DNA of 29,432 nt, taken from positions 1 through 29,432 of the IMG/VR virus record IMGVR_UViG_3300030450_000303. One strand, written 5' to 3'. Position 1 is the first letter of the stretch; each line of letters begins with the position of its first letter. The notes under the pieces were generated by a model. The model did no database searches. It saw only the letters and a program-made list of their open reading frames with translations, and had not been told where the DNA came from. Origin of the DNA: a virus. This document shows positions 20,572 to 27,789 of the stretch, piece after piece. The translations under genes were made by a program, and so were the position numbers.

Positions 20572-20600
20572 ATAATATATACCAATTACGGCAAAGTAAA
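20572..20600 (-). promoter_or_regulatory. Early promoter, TTTACTTT class, for the replication operon
   Basis: On the minus strand GCTTTACTTTGCCG gives -35 TTTACT (20600-20595), a 17-bp spacer and TATTAT (20577-20572). Transcription would start near 20565, about 37 bp before the GTG at 20528, and run through the primase and helicase genes. Confidence 0.7.
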
Positions 20601-20624
20601 GCTATTACCGATATGTCTTTTTAA

Positions 20625-20685
20625 AAAAGAAAAAACTTTCTGAAAAAATTTTTTAAGAGTAGCTAATATCGCTAATAAACTAATA
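20625..20685 (+). promoter_or_regulatory. 61-bp shared regulatory element, right copy
   Basis: Matches 715-775 on the opposite strand without gaps over 61 bp. It has the same A-tract start, TGAAAAAAT and three CTAATA units at 20663, 20672 and 20680 (spacing 9 and 8). It lies between the early promoter and the SNF2 promoter and points toward the SNF2 gene, just as the left copy points toward the terminase gene. The gap to TATAAT is 117 bp here and 114 bp there. Confidence 0.65.
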
Positions 20686-20751
20686 CTGACCAGTATATAA
20701 CACAGTGTTTAAGAGGTTATACCAGTATTAGATTTAAAATATCAGTATTAG
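20680..20751. promoter_or_regulatory. Operator-like cluster: dyad and direct repeats
   Basis: ATACTG-AC-CAGTAT (20683-20696) is a perfect dyad with a 2-bp spacer. Two exact copies of CAGTATTAG follow at 20723 and 20743, exactly 20 bp apart. CTAATACTG at 20680 is the inverse of the same 9-mer. A dimeric regulator bound on one face of the helix would fit this spacing. Confidence 0.55.
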
Positions 20752-20802
20752 AGGGCATGGGGAATCTATTAGCTTGGGCTATATATTAACTAGTTTGTAA
20801 TA

Positions 20803-20808
20803 TATAAT
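20803..20808 (+). promoter_or_regulatory. Candidate -10 box for the SNF2 gene
   Basis: TATAAT on the plus strand, 30 bp before the ATG at 20838, with no TTGACA-like box 17 bp upstream. The ribosome site AGAAAGGG follows at 20823. The promoter is probably activator-dependent, like the one upstream of the terminase. Confidence 0.45.
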
Positions 20809-20837
20809 CTCAGGTAGAAATTAGAAAGGGTATATAC

Positions 20838-22280
20838 ATGAATTATAAATTTAAAACTAAGCCGTATGAGCATCAGCTATTAGCGTTATCTAAGTCTTGG
20901 AATAAACGTGAGTATGCTTATTTCATGGAAATGGGAACTGGTAAGTCTAAGGTCCTCATAGATAATATAGCTATGCTTTATGATAAAGGCGGCATTAATG
21001 CTGCAATAATAGTTGCACCTAAAGGGGTTTATAGAAACTGGTCAGAGAAAGAAATACCTACTCATATGCCTGATCACGTAGAAAAACAAATAGCTGTTTG
21101 GACTCCCGCCCCTACAATAAAACAAAAAAGAGAACTAACTAAACTCTTTGAAAGAGGACATGATTTAAAAATACTTATTATTAATGTAGAAGCGTTTAGT
21201 ACCAAGAAAGGAGTAGCTTTTGTAGAAAAATTCATCTTAGCACACAATGCTTTGATTGCTGTAGATGAATCAACCACAATTAAAAATCCAAAAGCTCAAA
21301 GAACTAAAAACTTATTGAAGTTAGCTATCAATACTAAATACAGAAGAATACTTACAGGGTTTCCTGTTACTCAGTCGCCTTTAGATTTATATAGTCAAAG
21401 CAGTTTCCTATCCACACAGTTGTTAGGTTATACATCTTTTTATTCTTTCCAAAATAGATACGCTAAATTAATTAATCGTAAAATGGGAACTCGATCTTTT
21501 AGACAAGTTGTGGGATATCAAAACTTAGAAGAACTTACTAAAAACGTAAGCGAGTTTTCTTATAGGGTATTAAAGAAAGAATGTTTAGACCTTCCTGATA
21601 AAGTTTATCAAAGAAGGGAAGTAGAACTAACTACTGAACAAAAGAAAGTGTATAAAGAACTTAAAGACTATGCTATGGCTGAACTAGACTCTCATGAAAT
21701 AGTTAGTGTAACTTCTGTTCTTACACAAATCCTTAGACTACACCAAGTTGTTTGTGGTTTCGTTAGACATGATAACGGTGAAGAAGTAGAAGTTAAAAGT
21801 AATCGTTTAGATGAATTAGTTAACGTACTAGAAGAAGTACAAGGTAAAACTATTATATGGGCTAACTACCAATACGATATAAAAAGAATTTTAAAGAAGT
21901 TACATGACATAACAGGTGTTGATAGTGTAGCTACTTATTATGGAGAAACACCAGATCAAGAGCGTCAGGAAATAATTAGAAGATTCCAAGATCCAAATTC
22001 AGACCTACAATATTTAATTAGTAACACACAAACAGGTGGTTACGGCATAACACTTACTGAAGCAAGCAACGTTATTTATTACAGTAATAACTACGACTTA
22101 GAAAAACGACTACAGTCTGAAGATCGTGCTCATCGTATAGGACAAACTAATAAAGTAACTTATATTGATTTAGTAGCTAAAGGAACTGTTGACGAAAAGA
22201 TTGTAAAAGCTTTACGTAACAAACTTAGTTTAGCCCAAGAAGTTCTTGGCGATGAAAAGTGGAAAGACTGGATAGGTTAA
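20838..22280 (+). CDS. SNF2-like superfamily 2 helicase/ATPase
   Basis: The only convincing plus-strand gene. It has a Q-motif region (KPYEHQLLAL), Walker A MGTGKS (32-37), IIVAPKGVYRNW, motif II VDESTTIKN (D143, E144; DES rather than DEAH), motif III LTGFPV (172-177), IIWANYQYDIKRI, and motifs V-VI TQTGGYGITLTEA and SEDRAHRIGQTNKV (about 426-440). These are the signatures of SNF2/Rad54-type ATPases, which translocate on double-stranded DNA and displace bound proteins. At 480 aa it is the compact phage form without accessory domains. Its stop overlaps the opposite stop of the gene at 22277-23002. It is controlled from its own divergent promoter region. Remodelling of protein-DNA or branched-DNA intermediates is inferred. 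Confidence 0.92.
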   Translation: MNYKFKTKPYEHQLLALSKSWNKREYAYFMEMGTGKSKVLIDNIAMLYDKGGINAAIIVAPKGVYRNWSEKEIPTHMPDHVEKQIAVWTPAPTIKQKRELTKLFERGHDLKILIINVEAFSTKKGVAFVEKFILAHNALIAVDESTTIKNPKAQRTKNLLKLAINTKYRRILTGFPVTQSPLDLYSQSSFLSTQLLGYTSFYSFQNRYAKLINRKMGTRSFRQVVGYQNLEELTKNVSEFSYRVLKKECLDLPDKVYQRREVELTTEQKKVYKELKDYAMAELDSHEIVSVTSVLTQILRLHQVVCGFVRHDNGEEVEVKSNRLDELVNVLEEVQGKTIIWANYQYDIKRILKKLHDITGVDSVATYYGETPDQERQEIIRRFQDPNSDLQYLISNTQTGGYGITLTEASNVIYYSNNYDLEKRLQSEDRAHRIGQTNKVTYIDLVAKGTVDEKIVKALRNKLSLAQEVLGDEKWKDWIG

Positions 22281-23002
22281 GCCATCTTATATTTCATAAG
22301 ATCCGCCATAGCCTTATCTCGAGGATAGTGTTTGTTAATCACCTCTTTAACAGAAGGGCTATTCATTTGACCCACAACATTAGCCATAGCTTGTTCTTGA
22401 ACAGCAGGTTTTTGTAGGTTTTCCATAATCATCTGTCTTAATACATCACTGTCAGACATACTGCCTCCGCCTTCGCGATACAAAGGTCCGCCTTTTTTCA
22501 TACGGTTCATCATAGGCTGTTGTACTCTGCCTCCAGACATAGGATTTGGTACTGGTTGTCCACCAACAGGTTGTCCCACCATAGGAGGTCTAGGAATTCT
22601 AGGATTAGTTCTTCCTGGATGAGCTCTCATTAAAGGAGCTCCCATATTAGCCATTATAGGTTCTTCTGCTCCGCCGCTTTCAACACTAGCAATCAACAAA
22701 GCTTTTGCGTTATCTAACACAGCAATAGCAGCACCTACATCTCCTTGTGCTCTACCAACTACGGCTTCTGCAATCAGAGCCGAGTCTTGTTCTATATCCA
22801 TTCCTGCTTCTTCTGGCATAGGTTGTCCTTCCATAGCCATTTCACCCATTCCTGGTTCAGGCATAGGAGGAGCCATTGGCGGTTGTCCACCACCCATAGG
22901 AGGCATTGGAGGTTGTCCACCACCCATTGGCGGTTGTCCCATTGGTGCTCCGCCTTGCGGCATCATGCTTGCGATACCTGTTAGTTTTTCATTAGGGTCC
23001 AT
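22277..23002 (-). CDS. Gly/Pro/Met-rich late phage protein (241 aa)
   Basis: The N-terminal 65 residues are low-complexity, with repeats of the type MGGGQPPM. A short helical part follows (DSALIAEAVVGRAQGDVGAA; AIAVLDNAKALLIASVESGG). The second half has a Pro/Arg-rich stretch (HPGRTNPRIPRPPMVGQPVG), MKKGGPLYREGGGSM, and a helical C-terminus ending MADLMKYKMA. Late virion proteins of marine phages often show this build, and its place at the end of the late operon supports a structural or maturation role. No named family is recognised. It converges on the SNF2 gene with overlapping stop codons. The ATG lies just after the neighbouring gene's stop. Confidence 0.65.
   Translation of the reverse strand: MDPNEKLTGIASMMPQGGAPMGQPPMGGGQPPMPPMGGGQPPMAPPMPEPGMGEMAMEGQPMPEEAGMDIEQDSALIAEAVVGRAQGDVGAAIAVLDNAKALLIASVESGGAEEPIMANMGAPLMRAHPGRTNPRIPRPPMVGQPVGGQPVPNPMSGGRVQQPMMNRMKKGGPLYREGGGSMSDSDVLRQMIMENLQKPAVQEQAMANVVGQMNSPSVKEVINKHYPRDKAMADLMKYKMA
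22875..22934. repeat. 30-bp tandem repeat inside the Gly/Pro/Met-rich gene
   Basis: The segment beginning ATTGGCGGTTGTCCACC is repeated 30 bp later with few changes (ATTGGAGGTTGTCCACC), and a third partial copy follows. It encodes the repeated GGGQPPM peptide. Confidence 0.75.
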
Positions 23003-23004
23003 AA

Positions 23005-24399
23005 TTATCTCCTTGGTCGGAATCCGCTTTGGAATACCTGTGTTGTTAGTGTATCACCTTGTCCGTTCATCGGCAACATGGAAATACCTTTGTTTAAATA
23101 TCCACCACCTTTTGCTCCTGCTGGTGCCATAGCAATCATACGTGGGGGCTCTTTTGGGGGAACAAATATTTGATCATCCCTTCGTTTATCGGGGGGTTTA
23201 ATTATTGGTAATCTAGGGTTTGGTAGTCTTGGAGGAGTCGCTGGAAATCCAGGAGCTTGACCAAATTGTTGTGGTGTCATTTTTCTAGTTAACGGTGCTG
23301 TTCCACTATCTGTTGAATATGGTGTATATGGATTACTGAGGGGCTTGCCTGTATAATAATTTATCACAGGTTGTTCTTCAGGGTAGAACGGCGTCATTCC
23401 TGGTTCACTGGGATCAGGAACTATAGGATCAGGAACTATAGGATCAGGAACTATAGGATCATCTGGTAAATAAGGAGGTAAGTTCTCCCAATCATCTGGA
23501 TCAATATCAATACTGTCCCAAAAATCTCTTTCGTCTATGTCAAAAATATCTGTATATGGATTCCCTGAAGGTATATCTACATTAGGGATAACTGACGGAG
23601 TGAACGATTCATCTATTGACGGAACAAACGGCTCAGTTATTTGGTTGTTATAAAAGTCTAGACCAAAGTCGTCTTGAATGCTGTCTATAAAATCTCTTTC
23701 ATCTATATCTAAAACAGGGGCGGGAGGTACAAAAGGAATCGAGTCTTCATTAGGCATTGGAGGTATTATAGGGTCTGCAACTTCGGGGGTAGGTAACGGA
23801 GTAACAGGATTACCAATCCAGGGAATACTTGGGTTAGCCTTAACAAAAGGAGGAAGCTCTAGTTCATCAGGTATTACGGGCAAAGATGTTTCTGGTTGAG
23901 GTATAAAAGCATCGCCAATAGTATCTATAAAATCTCTTTCATCTATATCAGTTGGTGGAGTCTCTCTACTTCCCCAAATAGGAACGCCTCGATCATCTAC
24001 GGATTCTGATAAACGTTTATCTCTGGGGGCAGGAGTAAAAGAACCAAGACCTTCATCTACAAAAGGCTCTTGTGCTAATTCTAGTATTTCAGGAAGTGAA
24101 GCTATTCCTTGCTCTATTTCAGACGCTTGGATATCTTTAAAATCAGCAACGTCTGCTTCGTATTGATCTGTTGCGTTGTTCTTCGCATCGTTTGCATCTT
24201 TTCTAACGGTTATCGCTTCAAGAGCTTTATTAATAGCGTCTTGATCAATAGTAGGAGCGTCATAATCAAAAGACGGAATTGTAAATTCAGGCTCTCTTTC
24301 TCCTATCTTAATAGGTTCCCTAGCTATCCTTTTTGGTGCGTCTGGTGCCTCTGGTATTCGTAATCCTCTTAAACCACCTATGCCTAATCTTCCCCTCAT
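23005..24399 (-). CDS. Proline-rich repeat-containing late phage protein (464 aa)
   Basis: A long, acidic, Pro-rich and probably disordered protein. The motif DIDERDF occurs three times, at residues 151, 231 and 287, each followed by a short acidic stretch (DSIQDDF, DTIGDAF, DSIDIDP). A VPDPI repeat (DPIVPDPIVPDPIVPDP) lies at about 314-330. A helical region is found near 50-110, and the C-terminus holds GGGYLNKGISMLPMNGQGD and QVFQSGFRPRR. No catalytic domain is recognised. It shares its stop/start with its neighbours (the end of the 1129-aa gene overlaps its ATG). The repeats could be docking motifs for a virion partner, which is inference. Confidence 0.65.
   Translation of the reverse strand: MRGRLGIGGLRGLRIPEAPDAPKRIAREPIKIGEREPEFTIPSFDYDAPTIDQDAINKALEAITVRKDANDAKNNATDQYEADVADFKDIQASEIEQGIASLPEILELAQEPFVDEGLGSFTPAPRDKRLSESVDDRGVPIWGSRETPPTDIDERDFIDTIGDAFIPQPETSLPVIPDELELPPFVKANPSIPWIGNPVTPLPTPEVADPIIPPMPNEDSIPFVPPAPVLDIDERDFIDSIQDDFGLDFYNNQITEPFVPSIDESFTPSVIPNVDIPSGNPYTDIFDIDERDFWDSIDIDPDDWENLPPYLPDDPIVPDPIVPDPIVPDPSEPGMTPFYPEEQPVINYYTGKPLSNPYTPYSTDSGTAPLTRKMTPQQFGQAPGFPATPPRLPNPRLPIIKPPDKRRDDQIFVPPKEPPRMIAMAPAGAKGGGYLNKGISMLPMNGQGDTLTTQVFQSGFRPRR
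23411..23461. repeat. 15-bp perfect tandem repeat
   Basis: GGATCAGGAACTATA occurs three times in a row (23411, 23426, 23441), followed by a partial fourth copy. It keeps the reading frame and encodes the (VPDPI)n stretch on the minus strand, so copy number could vary between relatives without frameshift. Confidence 0.9.
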
Positions 24400-27300
24400 T
24401 ATAATACGCCTCCCATTTCTAGAACTCTCTCAGGGATAGGTACTATATCCTGTACTCTTGATTTTTCTGGAGTTTTTTGTGTTTTGTCTGTTGTATCATA
24501 ATACTTCATTTCATTTCCTATGTCGTTAACGGCAACCATATTATAAGAAGTTAAGAAACTTATAAACTTTTGAGTGTTTTCTCTGCCTTGTGCAAACGCC
24601 ATACTTCTTTTAAACAGTTCAGGATCCAATAACATACGACCAATAAACTTACGAGAGTTTTCTGCTTGTCTGTTAGTTATAGCGGTTGCTCGTCTACCCA
24701 TTTGTGTCAACGGCGGTATTAATAATCTCATCAGCATTCGAGCACCTTCTACGTTAGCTCCTGGACCGTATTCTCCTCTAGCCAATGCTCCTGCTACTTG
24801 TTCTGAAGGTGGAACTCCTATTTCTCTTTGAACCATGCTGTTTAATATTTTTAAATTTTTAACGAATTCTTTACCTTCTTTTTTACCCAACAAAGGAATC
24901 ATAAAACTATCGAAAGTTAGTCTCGGACCAACAACTTCTTCGGGACCAAAACCATCTTTTAATAGTTTATTTAAGCTTGCAGCATCTATTTGAAAACCGC
25001 CGCCTTGTCTAGGTGTGATAATATCTTGTAGTAAATATCGTTTAGTAACTTGTGCTACTTGTTCCGCTAGTTCTGGATTGTCTTTAGTAATGGAAGCAAG
25101 ATATTCAATATCCTCTAAAATACGTCCTGATTGTTTTTGTGTTCTACCTGTTGCTAAAATAGATTCAACAATATTAGTTACTCTTTTATCTGGATCGCCT
25201 GCTCTTGCCATACCAAAACGTGCTTCTATTCTAAGTATGTCCTCATTGTTTTGTTCTAATTGTTTAATAACTCTATTAAAAGAGTTAGGACTGCCAAACC
25301 TAGACATAAACTTCTCTTCTCCAAAAACTGCTCTTAATGTTCCTTCGTTTTCTTTTCTAAATTTTCTAAAATCTTGTGCTCTTTGCAAAGGAGTTCTGTC
25401 AGCATTTTCTAAAATTTCTCTTTGTATATAAGCAGCTAAACCGTTTTGTATTTCTAAAACTTCATCAGAGCCTTCTCTTTTCAATAAAGTCATTAAATCA
25501 GTCATAGGTTTGTTTTGTTTACTGCCTTTAGCACTAGTATTAAACATATACTGGGCTATTTTTTCAGGGTTGTCTTGTTGTAAAATAGAACGTATTGCTT
25601 GACTATTAGATAATTCGTATGCTTCTTTTTGATTACTCCAAGCGTGTCTTAAATCATCACCGTATTGGTTTTCGTTTATCCATTTATTTAACTCTGCTTT
25701 TCTTGTAATCTTTATTCCTGATTCCGCAGAAGCACCTTCTCGTAACAACTGATTCATTTGTTCTTCTAAGCCACGTTCTAATTTTCTAGCTTGTGCTGCT
25801 GCTGTTTGATTATTAGTTGTACTAGCAAACTCGTTTAATGCTACTCTAGATTCATTAAGTTCTTTTAATGTAAAATTAGGAGATTCAAAACCTCCCTTGC
25901 CTTTGGGACCTAGACCTCTTAATCTGTTTAAAGTGTTTTTAGCCCCCGCAGGTATTTGTTCAAACAATAATCTAACAGCTTCATCAGATTCAGCAGAACG
26001 GAACAATTTACTAGCTTCACCTTTTCTTAAATTCATCCACTCTTGTGCAGGTTTTCTTGTATAGCCTGCTCCTGTTTTTAAGTTAGTATATCGTGGGTTA
26101 TTTAAAGCATCAGTCCACGCTTGGTTAAAAGGCTCTAAATAGTTTTTTCTAATCTCTTTTATTCTTGTTTGTGTTCTCTCAAATATAGGACCACTAGACG
26201 CACTTGGGTTGTCTACTTGTTTTAATACAGCTTCCCCAGCGACTGCTGCATCATCAGCTCCCCCAACTTGACGTCTGACTTGGTTAATCATTTCTTCAGC
26301 TTGGGCATAAAAAGTGTCTATATCTTTTTGAGCTAAAACTCTAAGACCTTCTGAAACTGTTGCACCTGTTGCCTCACCACCAACATCAGGTCCAATTTTT
26401 CCTGTTAAAACTCTTACGAACTCATCAATAACTTCTTGGTTCCCGCCTTTTATTTCTTGATAAAGTTCTTTTAACTTAGGGTCATCAGCGTATTTTAAAA
26501 ACACAGATTCTAAATCAGCAGCTCCCACTGTTCCCGCTTGTGAAGTCATTGTTGGGTTATATCCTTTTCCAAACTCTGCCCCAAATTCATCTGTTAGTTT
26601 ATTTATTTGATCTTTGATTTGTTTTACAGATATATCATCACCGTATAAGAATCCAGGAGTCGCTGCATCCGTTTGTTTAGAAGCTTGTAATGCGTCATCG
26701 ATAGCTTCATATATCGCATCAGGAACATCCTGTTTACCTGTTATTCCTTTCCACAACTTAGTAATAGCTCTAGCCGATACAGTTATAACTGCGGTACCTC
26801 CAAAAGCCCAAGCACCTATAACACCTGCTTCTTTTAACATTTCTACTTCATCTAAATCGTGATAACCTAATTCTTTACCTGCTAGTAAACGCATGTAATC
26901 ACCACTTGCAGCTCCTATAGCAGAGGCACCTGATAATCCCAATACTTTACCAAGTTTTGTAACAAGTCCTCCTGTGGGTCCTGTTTTACCAAAACCGAAT
27001 TTTTTACCACCGTAGATTGTTGTAACTATGTCTCCCGCTATAGCAGGAAATTCTTGAGCTAAAAACTGTGCTGTGTCATCTACTGTTACTTGTGGTGAAT
27101 CAATGATTCTATAGTCTTCTTCACCTTTTGGTTTAAACGCCATACCTAATGATGGGTTGCTAGGGTTTATATAAATAAAATCACCTTCTAGTCCCATTTT
27201 ATCTGCAATAAATTTATAATTCTCTATTGTCATATTACGGGGGTTAAGAGCAACCATTCTATTGAATTTACCTTGATCTCCTGGATTTACAAATTGTATT

Positions 27301-27788
27301 TGATTATCTGGAGATGGCTCAAACCCAAGAGTAGCTATGTATCTACTTTTATCTAAGCCAAAAGGAGCGATAGGCTCTACTCTTTTATCTAATTCTCTTT
27401 GGTCAAGAATAGAAAAAGGAGCCCCCATTGGGTCTTGTCCTGGAAGTAATGAACTTTGATATTCATTATAGCTATCTAACCGTTTTTGATAATCGGGAAA
27501 ACGTTCATACATATCAAACTCGATAGGTGCTCTATTATAAGGAGCAACTCTTTTTTCCCAATTTACAGCTGATTCTATTCGTGCGATTTGTTCTGGGTCA
27601 TATATAAGAGAAGCTCTTGATTTAATATCAGGACTAAATATATGCGTTGCTAGTTCTAATTCTTTAGGCGACAACAACTGACCATAAGTAACGTTCGGAT
27701 TATCTTTAAGTGTTTTCTTAGCTAAACTATTCGCTGCTTCATTTCTTAAAGCGTAAAATTCGTCTAGTTGTTGTTGAGTAACTTCCAT
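24399..27788 (-). CDS. Large late phage protein, possible internal virion or DNA-ejection protein (1129 aa)
   Basis: The longest gene here. Residues 1-240 are soluble and mixed. A Gly/Ala-rich hydrophobic stretch follows at about 270-350 (LVTKLGKVLGLSGASAIGAA; AGVIGAWAFGGTAVITVSAR), which looks able to enter a membrane. The remaining 780 residues are mostly charged alpha-helix (for example LNRLRGLGPKG, RKLERGLEEQMNQLLR, EKFMSRFGSPNSFNRVIKQL). Size, composition and position between other late genes fit an internal virion or ejection protein of a short-tailed phage. I see no lysozyme or peptidase motif. Family membership is not established. The ATG follows the preceding stop after one base, with no strong ribosome site, so translation is probably coupled. 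Confidence 0.6.
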   Translation of the reverse strand: MEVTQQQLDEFYALRNEAANSLAKKTLKDNPNVTYGQLLSPKELELATHIFSPDIKSRASLIYDPEQIARIESAVNWEKRVAPYNRAPIEFDMYERFPDYQKRLDSYNEYQSSLLPGQDPMGAPFSILDQRELDKRVEPIAPFGLDKSRYIATLGFEPSPDNQIQFVNPGDQGKFNRMVALNPRNMTIENYKFIADKMGLEGDFIYINPSNPSLGMAFKPKGEEDYRIIDSPQVTVDDTAQFLAQEFPAIAGDIVTTIYGGKKFGFGKTGPTGGLVTKLGKVLGLSGASAIGAASGDYMRLLAGKELGYHDLDEVEMLKEAGVIGAWAFGGTAVITVSARAITKLWKGITGKQDVPDAIYEAIDDALQASKQTDAATPGFLYGDDISVKQIKDQINKLTDEFGAEFGKGYNPTMTSQAGTVGAADLESVFLKYADDPKLKELYQEIKGGNQEVIDEFVRVLTGKIGPDVGGEATGATVSEGLRVLAQKDIDTFYAQAEEMINQVRRQVGGADDAAVAGEAVLKQVDNPSASSGPIFERTQTRIKEIRKNYLEPFNQAWTDALNNPRYTNLKTGAGYTRKPAQEWMNLRKGEASKLFRSAESDEAVRLLFEQIPAGAKNTLNRLRGLGPKGKGGFESPNFTLKELNESRVALNEFASTTNNQTAAAQARKLERGLEEQMNQLLREGASAESGIKITRKAELNKWINENQYGDDLRHAWSNQKEAYELSNSQAIRSILQQDNPEKIAQYMFNTSAKGSKQNKPMTDLMTLLKREGSDEVLEIQNGLAAYIQREILENADRTPLQRAQDFRKFRKENEGTLRAVFGEEKFMSRFGSPNSFNRVIKQLEQNNEDILRIEARFGMARAGDPDKRVTNIVESILATGRTQKQSGRILEDIEYLASITKDNPELAEQVAQVTKRYLLQDIITPRQGGGFQIDAASLNKLLKDGFGPEEVVGPRLTFDSFMIPLLGKKEGKEFVKNLKILNSMVQREIGVPPSEQVAGALARGEYGPGANVEGARMLMRLLIPPLTQMGRRATAITNRQAENSRKFIGRMLLDPELFKRSMAFAQGRENTQKFISFLTSYNMVAVNDIGNEMKYYDTTDKTQKTPEKSRVQDIVPIPERVLEMGGVL

Positions 27789-27789
27789 A

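Noticed and set aside
22861-22940. CRISPR-like repeats
   Set aside because: The 30-bp repeats are in frame and encode GGGQPPM peptide without spacers.
25015-25431. 138-aa plus-strand open frame inside the 1129-aa late gene
   Set aside because: Low-complexity Ser/Cys/Leu-rich shadow of the minus-strand gene without start signals.
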